DNA of 7,332 bases from an uncultured Propionibacteriaceae bacterium (GCA_945875065.1 CAMCJC010000122.1:1-7332); one strand, 5' to 3'; positions 1 through 6,226 are shown, counted from the stretch's first letter. Notes: generated by a model not told the origin, from the sequence alone. A program made the numbers and translations.

Positions 1-1
1 G

Positions 2-1213
2 CTGGGTCGCGAGCAGCGCGGCGCGCTCGGGCTGCTTAGCCCGAAGACGATGATCCAAAAGACCCGGGAGCTGTTCGAGGAGTGGGGCATCGAGATCGAC
101 CCCCGCGCCCAGATGAAGCACCTGACGGTCGCCAAGCAGCAGATGGTGGAGATCGCGAAGGCGATCAGTTACGACGCGAAGATCATCATCATGGACGAGC
201 CCACCTCGGCCATCCCGGAGCGTGAGGTCGAGCACCTGCACGGCATGATCCGTCGGCTGACCGACTTCGGCGTCGCCATCATCTACATCACCCACAAGAT
301 GGACGAGGTCTTCAAGATCTCCGACGACATCACCATCTTCCGCGACGGCAAACACGTCGGGTCCTACCCGGCTAAGGAATTGAACCGCGACAAGCTGATC
401 CAGCTGATGGTCGGCCGCGAGTTGACCGATCTGTTCCCCAAACTCGAGGCGCAGATTGGGGACGTGATTTTGGAGGTCAACGGCCTCAACCGCGGCAAGC
501 TCGTGAAGGATGTCACCTTCCAGTTGCGGCGCGGCGAGATCCTCGGCCTGGCAGGCCTCATGGGCGCGGGCCGCACCGAGGTGTTGGAGACGATCTTCGG
601 TGTCCACCCGGCCGACAGCGGCTCGATCGTCCTCAACGGCAAGCCGCTGCGCATCAAGCAGCCAGCAGATGCCATCAAGGCGGGCATGGCGCTGCTGACC
701 GAGGACCGCAAGCTCGACGGCATCATGGGCGTGCTTTCGGTGGCCGACAACATCACGGTCGCCGCGCTCCCCCGCTACAGCCCCGGCGGTCTGCTCAACG
801 TCAAGGCGCTGCGCACCGACGCCGAGGAGCAGCGCGAGAAGCTGCGAATCAAGACCCCGTCTTTGCGGCAGTTGATCAAGAACCTGTCCGGCGGCAACCA
901 GCAGAAGGCTCTGATCTCTCGCTGGCTGCTGACCCTCCCCGAGGTGCTGATGATCGACGAGCCGACCCGCGGCATCGACGTCGGCGCCAAGTCCGAGATC
1001 CACCGCCTGATGTCGATGCTGGCGCAGGAGGGCAAGGCCATCATCATGGTCTCCTCCGAGCTGCCCGAGGTGCTCGGCATGAGCGACCGCATCCTCGTCA
1101 TGCACGAGGGGCGCGTCTCCGGCGAGCTCTCACGCGACCAGGCCAACCAGGAGTCCGTCATGTATCTGGCCACCGGCGGCGACTCCGTCAGCGAAGGAAA
1201 CCCCAATGAGTGA
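2..1213 (+). CDS. mglA: Monosaccharide ABC transporter ATP-binding protein (MglA/RbsA type), 5'-truncated
   Basis: This is the cytoplasmic ATPase of a binding-protein-dependent sugar importer, carrying two nucleotide-binding domains in one chain. The frame is open from base 2, so the first in-frame ATG (base 50) is internal; 403 codons are visible against about 500 for the family. The missing N-terminus would hold the Walker A of domain 1. Counting from base 2, domain 1 shows the signature LTVAKQQMVEIAKA (about 41-54), Walker B IIIMDEPTSA (61-70) and H-loop ITHKMDEVF. Domain 2 shows the degenerate Walker A GLMGAGRTE (about 185-193, no Lys), LSGGNQQK (295-302) and Walker B VLMIDEPTRG (315-324), with VSSELPE where a His would normally sit. 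These degeneracies are normal for the family. Segments such as HKMDEVFKISDDITIFRDG, GDVILEV and the RVSGEL tail resemble galactose MglA as I remember it, so that symbol is tentative; ribose, xylose or inositol remain possible. The gene overlaps the permease start by 8 bases. Confidence 0.93.
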   Translation: MGREQRGALGLLSPKTMIQKTRELFEEWGIEIDPRAQMKHLTVAKQQMVEIAKAISYDAKIIIMDEPTSAIPEREVEHLHGMIRRLTDFGVAIIYITHKMDEVFKISDDITIFRDGKHVGSYPAKELNRDKLIQLMVGRELTDLFPKLEAQIGDVILEVNGLNRGKLVKDVTFQLRRGEILGLAGLMGAGRTEVLETIFGVHPADSGSIVLNGKPLRIKQPADAIKAGMALLTEDRKLDGIMGVLSVADNITVAALPRYSPGGLLNVKALRTDAEEQREKLRIKTPSLRQLIKNLSGGNQQKALISRWLLTLPEVLMIDEPTRGIDVGAKSEIHRLMSMLAQEGKAIIMVSSELPEVLGMSDRILVMHEGRVSGELSRDQANQESVMYLATGGDSVSEGNPNE

Positions 1214-2204
1214 ATCCAAGACCGCCTCCCGGTCATCGTTCAACTTCCGAGAGGCTCTTAGCACGTATTCGATCGTGCTCATCCTGATCGGGTTCCTGGT
1301 TCTGCTGGCTGTTCTCACCGAGGGCCGCTCGCTCAGCCCGCAGAACCTGTTGAACGTCGTCGTGCAGGTCACCCCGATCGGCATCATCGGCCTCGGCATG
1401 ATGGCCGCCATCATCACAAAGGGCATCGACCTGTCGGTCGGCTCAACCGTCGCCGTCGCGGCCGTCGTCTCGGCCTCGCTGGCCCAGATCCCCGGCGAGA
1501 AGACGCTGATCGCCAACCTGCCTGCGCTGCCGGTGTTCGTCTCGATCATCGCTGGCATCGGCGTCGGCACCCTGATTGGTGCGATCGTCGGCTCGCTGGT
1601 CGCCATCTTCAAGATCCCGCCGTTCGTCGCGACCCTGGGCATGATGACCGCGGCCCGAGGCATCGCGAACATCTACACCAACGGCCGCCCCGTTACGGGT
1701 CTCGCCAAGGGCTACAACGTCATCGGGCAGGAGAGCATCCTCGGCATCCCGATCCCGATCCTGATCCTGGTCGCCTGCACGGTCGTCATGTGGCTGATCT
1801 ACAACCGCACCCGGTTCGGCCGCCACATCTACGCGATCGGCGGCAACGAGATGGCGGCTAAGGTCTCCGGCATCTCCGTGGCGAAGGCGCACTTCAAGAT
1901 CTACACGCTGATCGGCATGCTGGCCGGCATCGCGGGCATCATCCTGACCGCCCGCACCGGTTCGGGCGCCCCGTCGCTCGGCAACATCATGGAGCTGGAC
2001 GTCATCACCGCGACCGTCATCGGCGGCACCTCGTTCAACGGTGGCGTCGGCAAGGTCTGGGGTGTCCTCGTCGGCACCGCGATCATCGGCGTCATCAACA
2101 ACGGCCTCAGCCTGCTGAACGTCTCCCCGTTCTGGCAGATGGTGGTCAAGGGCGCGATCATCGTAATCGCGATCATCATCGACGAGCGCAAGAACCGTCG
2201 CTGA
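1206..2204 (+). CDS. Monosaccharide ABC transporter permease (RbsC/MglC type)
   Basis: This is the membrane-spanning subunit that pairs with the preceding ATPase to import a sugar. It has 332 residues, close to the usual length of RbsC/MglC, and about eight to ten hydrophobic segments. Family marks include GIDLSVGSTVAVAA (about 73-86), PPFVATLGMM (138-147), the cytoplasmic coupling loop RTRFGRHIYAIGGNEMAAKVSG (201-222), IELD-like MELDVITATVIGGTSFNGGVG (262-282), and a C-terminal helix ending in the basic tail DERKNRR. The ATG at 1206 lies inside the end of the ATPase gene, 7 bases after AAGGA (1194-1198), which indicates translational coupling. The C-terminal part mixes ribose-like (GLSLLNVS) and galactose-like (PFWQ) signatures, so I give no symbol. 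A strong hairpin directly follows, making this the last gene of its operon. Confidence 0.94.
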   Translation: MSESKTASRSSFNFREALSTYSIVLILIGFLVLLAVLTEGRSLSPQNLLNVVVQVTPIGIIGLGMMAAIITKGIDLSVGSTVAVAAVVSASLAQIPGEKTLIANLPALPVFVSIIAGIGVGTLIGAIVGSLVAIFKIPPFVATLGMMTAARGIANIYTNGRPVTGLAKGYNVIGQESILGIPIPILILVACTVVMWLIYNRTRFGRHIYAIGGNEMAAKVSGISVAKAHFKIYTLIGMLAGIAGIILTARTGSGAPSLGNIMELDVITATVIGGTSFNGGVGKVWGVLVGTAIIGVINNGLSLLNVSPFWQMVVKGAIIVIAIIIDERKNRR

Positions 2205-2216
2205 TCTGATCACAGA

Positions 2217-2250
2217 CTAGGGCCCGGGCGCTTCGGCGTCCGGGCCCTAG
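2217..2250 (+). terminator. Intrinsic-type terminator hairpin closing the sugar ABC operon
   Basis: The arms CTAGGGCCCGGGCGC (2217-2231) and GCGTCCGGGCCCTAG (2236-2250) pair over 15 positions with a single G-U wobble. The loop is TTCG closed by C-G, the exceptionally stable UUCG tetraloop. It starts 12 bases after the permease stop. There is no T-run after it, which is common for actinobacterial terminators. The near-perfect symmetry means it would also fold from the other strand. Confidence 0.88.
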
Positions 2251-2285
2251 GCGTTGCCCTGATAGGATTGAGACGCCTTGTCGCC

Positions 2286-2292
2286 AAGGAGG
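2286..2292 (+). promoter_or_regulatory. Ribosome binding site fixing the GTG start of the MFS gene
   Basis: AAGGAGG, a near-complete Shine-Dalgarno sequence, ends 4 bases before GTG at 2297. There is no ATG upstream in this frame. The short spacing is on the tight side, but the next codons lead straight into the first transmembrane helix, which supports this start. Confidence 0.7.
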
Positions 2293-2296
2293 TTCG

Positions 2297-3937
2297 GTGA
2301 AGTCGGAGCATAGGTGGGCCGCATTGGGGGTCCTTGCTGCGGGGCTCGCGATGATCGTGCTCGACGGTACGATAGTCGGGGTTGCGCTGCCGGTCATCAT
2401 CGACGACCTGCACCTATCGCTATCGGGAGCCGAGTGGGTTAACGCGATCTACGCCGTGGTCTTCGCCGCCTTGCTGATGAGTTTCGGCCGACTCGGGGAT
2501 GCCGTAGGCCGAAGGGCGCTGTTCGTCGTCGGGGTTGCCATCTTCACCGCCGGCAGCGTCTTGGGGGCCCGGAGTGGGGATGGCAGCGCGCTCATCGTCG
2601 CGCGCGCTGTGCAGGGCCTCGGCGGCGCGATGGTGTTGCCAAGCAGCCTGTCGACGGTGAACGCGACGTTCAGAGGCAAGGACCGCGCGGCCGCGTTCGG
2701 ACTGTGGGGGGCCGTGATGGCCGGGACGGCGGCGATCGGACCGCTGCTGGGCGGCTGGTTCACGACCTCTTTCGCGTGGCAGTGGATCTTCTGGGTCAAC
2801 GTGCCGATCGGGGTCGCGGTGATCGTCGGCGCATCGGTGTTGGTGCGAGAGACGCGCGATTCGGGCAGCGGCGGGTTCGACTTCCTCGGCGTGGTGTTGA
2901 GCAGCCTCGGGTTCGGGGCGCTGGTGTTCGCGATCATCGAGGGTCCGAGCCTAGGATGGTGGTCGCAGGAGTCGACATTCTGGGTCTCCTCGTGGACGTG
3001 GCCGCGCGGCTGGCCAGTCTCGCCGGTGCCGGTGGCCCTGGCAGCGGGCCTCGTGCTGCTGGTCGCCTTCGTCGCGACGCAGCAGGCCCGGCTCCGCTCC
3101 GGAAAGCCGGCGATCTTGAACCTCGACCTGCTCCGCATTCCCACCTTTTCTTGGGGCAATGCGACGGCGATCGCAGTCGCCGTCGGGGAGTTCGCGCTGG
3201 TGTTCGTAGTGCCGCTGTACCTGGTCTCAGTGCTGGGCCTGACGACGATGGGTGCCGGCTGGGTGCTCGCCGGCATGGCGCTGGGGGCGTTCGCCTCGGG
3301 CGCGATGGCCCGCCACTTGTCGGCCCGGCTCGGGGCGCCGCGTGTCGTCGTCCTCGGCTTAGGGCTGGAGGTCGCAGGGGTGGCGGCGACGGCCCTGCTG
3401 ATGTCACCGACCGCCGCGCCGTGGGCGCTGACCCTAACCCTGGCGGTCTACGGCGTCGGCCTCGGCCTGGCGTCGGCGCAGCTGACATCGACGGTGCTCG
3501 CCGACGTCCCCACCGAGCAGTCCGGCCAAGGCTCGGCGACGCAGTCGACGGCTCGGCAGATCGGCTCGGCGCTCGGCACAGCCCTATCCGGCAGTGCCCT
3601 CGCAGCCGGCCTGGCCTGGTTCCTACCAAAAACCCTCGAGGCCACCGGAGTTCTCCCCGAGGTCTCTATCAACGGCATTACCGAGGCCACGAAGAAATCC
3701 GTCGGCGGCTACATCACCAGCTTCCGGACTGAGGTCGCCGCCGGAGTCCACGGCCCCGACGGTTCCAAAGTCCTAGACGCCGTCACGGCCGGCTTCACCC
3801 AGGCGGCCCAGCTAGCCCTCTGGGCCGCCGTCGCCTTCCTACTGGTCGGCCTGGCCGGCTCCCTGCGAGTAGCGGCGGTAGCAAGTCGCAAGCACCGATA
3901 CCCGAAGCCCCATTTTCAGTCGACATCCGAAAGTTAA
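2297..3937 (+). CDS. MFS drug/metabolite exporter, DHA2 (14-helix, EmrB/QacA) family
   Basis: This is a proton-coupled exporter of the inner membrane, 546 residues, with the hydrophobic pattern of the 14-helix DHA2 group. Visible family motifs are LDGTIVGVALP in helix 1 (about 22-32), motif A GRLGDAVGRR between helices 2 and 3 (64-73), the antiporter motif C GTAAIGPLLGGWF in helix 5 (about 143-155), WQWIFWVNVPIG (161-172), and near the C-terminus ADVPTEQSGQGSATQSTARQ followed by GSALGTALSGSA. A hydrophilic loop with KKSVGGYITSFRTEVAAG lies before the last helix, as is usual. It starts at GTG after AAGGAGG. It sits 92 bases downstream of the sugar operon and behind its terminator, so it should have its own promoter. 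A TAGGAT at 2263-2268 could be a -10, but I see no convincing -35. The substrate cannot be read from the sequence, and no regulator gene (TetR or MarR) adjoins it in this window. Confidence 0.93.
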   Translation: MKSEHRWAALGVLAAGLAMIVLDGTIVGVALPVIIDDLHLSLSGAEWVNAIYAVVFAALLMSFGRLGDAVGRRALFVVGVAIFTAGSVLGARSGDGSALIVARAVQGLGGAMVLPSSLSTVNATFRGKDRAAAFGLWGAVMAGTAAIGPLLGGWFTTSFAWQWIFWVNVPIGVAVIVGASVLVRETRDSGSGGFDFLGVVLSSLGFGALVFAIIEGPSLGWWSQESTFWVSSWTWPRGWPVSPVPVALAAGLVLLVAFVATQQARLRSGKPAILNLDLLRIPTFSWGNATAIAVAVGEFALVFVVPLYLVSVLGLTTMGAGWVLAGMALGAFASGAMARHLSARLGAPRVVVLGLGLEVAGVAATALLMSPTAAPWALTLTLAVYGVGLGLASAQLTSTVLADVPTEQSGQGSATQSTARQIGSALGTALSGSALAAGLAWFLPKTLEATGVLPEVSINGITEATKKSVGGYITSFRTEVAAGVHGPDGSKVLDAVTAGFTQAAQLALWAAVAFLLVGLAGSLRVAAVASRKHRYPKPHFQSTSES

Positions 3938-3978
3938 AGTCCTCGACATCTGAGGCAGAGAGACCTGGCATATCACCA

Positions 3979-4008
3979 TTGCAAACTCGGTGCGATCAAC
4001 TTTAGGAT
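3979..4008 (+). promoter_or_regulatory. Candidate sigma-70-type promoter for the secreted-protein gene
   Basis: TTGCAA (3979-3984) and TAGGAT (4003-4008) are separated by 18 bases, an acceptable -35/-10 pair, which would leave a 5' untranslated region of about 110 bases before the ATG at 4124. An 8-base word, ATATCACC, occurs twice around it, at 3970-3977 just upstream of the -35 and at 4007-4014 overlapping the end of the -10. A TCACGTGA palindrome lies at 4028-4035. These could be operator elements or chance. The surrounding 186-base gap (3938-4123) is visibly less GC-rich than the flanking genes and I see no gene in it. Confidence 0.4.
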
Positions 4009-4110
4009 ATCACCCCTTGCCCTCGCGTCACGTGAGCAGGTAGACAGTAAAACACGGGAAACCCCAAGCCCCGAATCAAGCCAATAGGAACACGTTGTCG
4101 ACACCTCATA

Positions 4111-4117
4111 AAGGAGG
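4111..4117 (+). promoter_or_regulatory. Strong ribosome binding site of the secreted-protein gene
   Basis: AAGGAGG lies 6 bases before ATG 4124, an essentially ideal Shine-Dalgarno sequence. It decides the start and is the best argument that this unfamiliar gene is translated. Confidence 0.85.
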
Positions 4118-4123
4118 GACCCA

Positions 4124-4651
4124 ATGGAGAATGACACAAATCGCAACAACCCTCGGATTACAAAAGCCGCGCTCGCACGCGTCGGCACCCTCCTCATCTC
4201 CGGGCTTCTCACATCGGGAAATGCCGCCGCCCAGACTCCCACTACCCCAGCCTTCCCGGCAGCTGCGGCAACCACGCAGGCTGCCGCACGACTCACAGCA
4301 GAGCAGTGGAAACAGATCTCCCAACAAGCGGCGGCCGCAGGCGACATTGAGTCTGCGCTGGCCGCATCCCAAGCCGCTGAGCACTCGGCTCACCCAGCCG
4401 CAGAGAGCAACGACTCGTCGAGGCCGGAGATCGCGGGGATCATCGGGCGCATGGCCATCAAGGCCGCTCTCAAGTACGGCGGAGCCGCACTGCCGGAATC
4501 CGTGCGTTCTTGGGCAGGAAAGCTGTATGACCTAGTCGATGCAATCGATCTGGCGCTGTCCCAGAGTAGCATCGCTCTGTTCCTAACCAGCCAGGGCATT
4601 CCACCGGACCAGGCACTGTACATCGCGCAGTGGCTCTACATTTTCTCCTGA
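4124..4651 (+). CDS. Secreted protein of unknown function with hydrophobic C-terminal segment
   Basis: I do not recognise this 175-residue protein. Residues 1-36 form a Sec signal peptide: a basic n-region (R7, R11, K14, R19), a hydrophobic core GTLLISGLLT, and a probable signal peptidase site after SGNAAA. Next comes an Ala/Thr/Pro-rich stretch (37-56), then a probable helix with LTAEQWKQISQQAA (57-70), and a polar linker up to about residue 100 (SNDSSRPE). The C-terminal 75 residues are hydrophobic and probably helical, with KAALKYGGAALPESV in the middle and an aromatic end, YIAQWLYIFS. There is no cysteine, no lipobox and no sortase motif. The layout of signal peptide, polar prosegment and compact hydrophobic C-terminus resembles secreted bacteriocin-like precursors of actinobacteria, but the last segment is near neutral rather than cationic, so this stays a guess. 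The strong RBS and candidate promoter support expression. Its base composition is less GC-rich than the transporter genes. Confidence 0.8.
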   Translation: MENDTNRNNPRITKAALARVGTLLISGLLTSGNAAAQTPTTPAFPAAAATTQAAARLTAEQWKQISQQAAAAGDIESALAASQAAEHSAHPAAESNDSSRPEIAGIIGRMAIKAALKYGGAALPESVRSWAGKLYDLVDAIDLALSQSSIALFLTSQGIPPDQALYIAQWLYIFS

Positions 4652-4989
4652 TGACCAACCGATCCGAAGGCTCGTTCACAGAGAGTTCGCCGACGCTTCC
4701 CGACCCAACGACCCTTCAGGTCGGCTGAGCGCCAATGACCCTTGACTGAACAAGAGTCCCAAAGGGGAAATGCAACACACGCCATCGTTCCTGGTTAACG
4801 CGACACCACCAACCCATCCCTTAGACACCTGCCGACCCAAATCTGTCAATCATGAAGTGACTGTCTAAGCATCCTCCGCGAGGTACAGGTTAGCACCCGA
4901 ATCGGCTTGGCTGCTGGCTAAGCCAACTCGGACAACTGGCGCTAATGATGCCGGAACCAGTTGACGAAACTACCAAGTAGGATCAGGTA
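4652..4989 (+). other. 338-base stretch without a convincing gene
   Basis: I see no protein gene here. A small hairpin, CGACC-CTTCA-GGTCG (4709-4723), alternatively CCGACC/GGTCGG (4700-4705 with 4719-4724), lies 57 bases after the secreted-protein stop and may act as a weak terminator. A second inverted repeat, TTGGCT/AGCCAA (4907-4912 and 4921-4926, 8-base loop), lies about 65 bases before the next gene and could be an operator or hairpin. The stretch is less GC-rich than the coding regions. Two tiny open frames (4651-4728 and 4770-4868) lack proper ribosome binding sites. A promoter for the membrane-protein pair should lie here, but I find no clear -35/-10 pair. Confidence 0.5.
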
Positions 4990-5463
4990 ATGAATAACAA
5001 CGCAACGGCAACCACCCCGGGGTTGGTTCTTGCATCCTCGGCACTGATAGTCGTGACCACCTTGGTGCTCAGCCTGCCGATGGCCGTGGCGATCACTGCC
5101 GTGGCGCTGGTACCTTGGTTCGGTCACCTGGGCGAGGCAAGGTTCGCTTCGCTGTGGAACCTCGTGTGGCTCTATCCACTCTCGTGGGCGTGGGTGTTTG
5201 CCGGCCAAGGACTTATCCAGAACTTCTATCTCCTAAAGTTCCCCATCACCAAGGGCGGCGATCGGATCACTGAGGCGCTGTCGTATCTCGTGTTTTGGCT
5301 GATCCTCGCCTTCGCCTATCGCGTGATCTTCACCGACGACCTCGGCACACTCGTCGCTGCCCTACTCTCGGTGCTGGCGATGGTGCCGTTGCTCCGGTGG
5401 GCGGCGAAGCGGCAGAGGCCGGCGCGACCGGGCTCGGAGGCACCTACCAGCGGCAACTCTTGA
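4990..5463 (+). CDS. Small multi-helix membrane protein, first of a paralogous pair
   Basis: This 157-residue protein is of unrecognised family. It has about five hydrophobic segments: 11-30, 31-44, 55-72, 96-114 and 119-136. The polar loop between the third and fourth carries KFPITKGGDRITE. The C-terminal tail is basic then polar (RWAAKRQRPARPGSE), so it probably faces the cytoplasm. There is no signal peptidase site and no catalytic motif. Residues 40-70 align without gaps with 39-69 of the next protein (shared P, G, LG, F/Y-A, L, L, W, P, W, F), and GTLVAALLSV (119-128) matches GCLVAALLSV there, so the two arose by duplication. The ATG follows AGGA (4979-4982) by 7 bases. It is separated from its paralogue by only 19 bases, which suggests co-transcription. 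A role in immunity or transport linked to the upstream secreted protein is possible but unproven. Confidence 0.82.
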   Translation: MNNNATATTPGLVLASSALIVVTTLVLSLPMAVAITAVALVPWFGHLGEARFASLWNLVWLYPLSWAWVFAGQGLIQNFYLLKFPITKGGDRITEALSYLVFWLILAFAYRVIFTDDLGTLVAALLSVLAMVPLLRWAAKRQRPARPGSEAPTSGNS

Positions 5464-5482
5464 CCCTGGCTAGGCTCGGAAG

Positions 5483-5923
5483 ATGAGCGACAACGGCAGG
5501 CCTGCCTGGGAGGGCGCGATCATCATGCCGCTTCTTGTGATCGCGCTGATCGCGGTGACGAGCATCCCGCTGGCCACCGCGATCCTCGTCGTCTCGTGGC
5601 TGCCTGGGATCGGCGGGCTGGGTCCGTCCGGCTACGCGGGCCTGTTTCATCTGTTCTGGATCTTCCCCGCCATGTGGGTCTACAGCTTTCCCTCGGAGGC
5701 GTTCGTGAAGGTCTACGGCCGAACCAAATGGTCCAGGCGGATCAGCGAGTGGACGATGGACGCCCTGTTCCTGCTGCTCCTCGGCCTGGCCCTCCAACTG
5801 ATCCTCGCCAACCGGTTCGGGTGCCTCGTCGCCGCCCTGCTGTCCGTCACGCTGTTCAAGGTCGCCACCGTCCTCGTCGACCGGCATGAGAAGAACAAGG
5901 GCCAGGACGCCGAAGCCGCTTGA
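5483..5923 (+). CDS. Small multi-helix membrane protein, second of a paralogous pair
   Basis: This 146-residue protein is homologous to the preceding one and likewise of unrecognised family. Hydrophobic segments lie at about 12-30, 31-45, 54-70, 92-110 and 112-131, and a charged tail DRHEKNKGQDAEAA probably sits in the cytoplasm. The loop after segment three is shorter than in its partner by about five residues (VKVYGRTKWSRRISE). Shared landmarks are SIPLATAI (27-34), the W/P/G pattern of 39-69 and GCLVAALLSV (113-122). The start is uncertain. ATG 5483 has only a weak AGG 8 bases upstream. The in-frame ATG at 5525 has GGGAGGG (5508-5514) 10 bases before it and would remove 14 residues without losing the first helix. 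I keep 5483 because it gives an N-terminus similar in length to the paralogue's. Confidence 0.8.
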   Translation: MSDNGRPAWEGAIIMPLLVIALIAVTSIPLATAILVVSWLPGIGGLGPSGYAGLFHLFWIFPAMWVYSFPSEAFVKVYGRTKWSRRISEWTMDALFLLLLGLALQLILANRFGCLVAALLSVTLFKVATVLVDRHEKNKGQDAEAA

Positions 5924-5935
5924 CCCATCGCGGCT
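5914..5935 (+). terminator. Possible weak terminator after the membrane-protein pair
   Basis: AGCCGC (5914-5919) and GCGGCT (5930-5935) can form a 6-bp GC-rich stem around a 10-base loop that contains the stop codon. There is no T-run and the stem is short, so this is only suggestive. Confidence 0.25.
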
Positions 5936-5962
5936 GCGGTGCAATGTCGACGAACCGCGCCA

Positions 5963-6060
5963 CGCGTCACACACGCGCCTGAAACCCCTGCCAGCCGTTG
6001 CTTGTGACGCGCTGTACTGCCGTCTCCGTCTCACCGCCACACCGATGAATTGCGTCACGC
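5963..6060. promoter_or_regulatory. Three GCGTCAC boxes upstream of the sulfite reductase leader
   Basis: GCGTCAC occurs at 5964-5970 and 6052-6058 in direct orientation and as GTGACGC at 6004-6010. The first two copies share nine bases, CGCGTCACA (5963-5971, and inverted at 6003-6011). The third overlaps the proposed -35 element (6050-6055), a position that suits a repressor; the upstream copies could be auxiliary or activator sites. I do not connect the word with a named regulator. One further copy is at 4025-4031, which chance would allow in a sequence of this size. Confidence 0.4.
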
Positions 6061-6077
6061 TATAGATTTTGTAACAT
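6050..6077 (+). promoter_or_regulatory. Promoter of the leader peptide-sulfite reductase unit
   Basis: TTGCGT (6050-6055) and TAACAT (6072-6077) are spaced by 16 bases in a locally AT-rich patch. A start about 7 bases after the -10 would fall on or next to the ATG at 6084, giving a leaderless transcript, which actinobacteria translate well. A second possible -10, TATAGA (6061-6066), would give a 5' end only about 10 bases upstream of that ATG. Confidence 0.6.
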
Positions 6078-6083
6078 TCTCTT

Positions 6084-6161
6084 ATGCGACTGCTCGTGCC
6101 ACTCGTCCGACGTCTCCACGTCGACCTGCTGCGCCTTGCTAGCGCCTCCATGTGCCGCTGA
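6084..6161 (+). CDS. Sulfur-type leader peptide (25 residues) upstream of sulfite reductase
   Basis: This short frame encodes a 25-residue peptide whose core RRLHVDLLRLASASMCR (residues 9-25) fits the actinobacterial leader-peptide pattern R-x-HVDL-x-R-x-x-S-A...C-R, which I know as annotated 'putative leader peptide' in front of sulfur-assimilation genes. The only Cys codon (TGC, 6153-6155) is penultimate, followed by CGC and TGA. There is no Shine-Dalgarno sequence before the ATG and the promoter's predicted start is at the ATG, so it is probably translated from a leaderless mRNA. It ends 65 bases before the reductase ATG. The likely role is regulatory: when charged cysteinyl-tRNA is scarce, ribosomes would pause at the Cys codon and change expression of the downstream gene. 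The peptide match is direct; the mechanism is inferred. I see no strong attenuator hairpin in the 65-base spacer, so control may act on translation. Confidence 0.82.
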   Translation: MRLLVPLVRRLHVDLLRLASASMCR

Positions 6162-6226
6162 CCCGCACCCCGCGATGCTGCCCGCCCAGGCTCCGCCATA
6201 CCCATACCCAGCGAAAGTGCGACCTC

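Noticed and set aside
2704..3732. A 342-codon open frame on the + strand inside the MFS gene, and long frames on the opposite strand.
   Set aside because: These are side effects of high GC third positions. Their translations are Arg/Gly/Pro-rich without domains, while the MFS frame carries all expected motifs.
4651..4728. A 25-codon frame whose ATG overlaps the stop of the secreted-protein gene (TGATG).
   Set aside because: The overlap hints at coupling, but the upstream sequence is pyrimidine-rich with no Shine-Dalgarno sequence, and the peptide has no recognisable features. A frame this short is expected by chance.
4770..4868. A 32-codon frame preceded by AAGGGG.
   Set aside because: The spacing to the ATG is only about 2 bases, too short for a working ribosome binding site, and the peptide resembles nothing I know.
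4961..4989. TTGACG at 4961-4966 as a -35 for the membrane-protein pair.
   Set aside because: A -10 at normal spacing would overlap the start codon region and be a poor match (CAGGTA); the TAGGAT at 4978-4983 is only 11 bases away.
5444..6205. A 253-codon frame on the minus strand across the second membrane protein and the sulfur promoter.
   Set aside because: It lies antisense to a paralogue-supported gene and to the leader peptide, and its composition is low-complexity (Glu/Asp/Arg/Gln-rich) with no recognisable domain.
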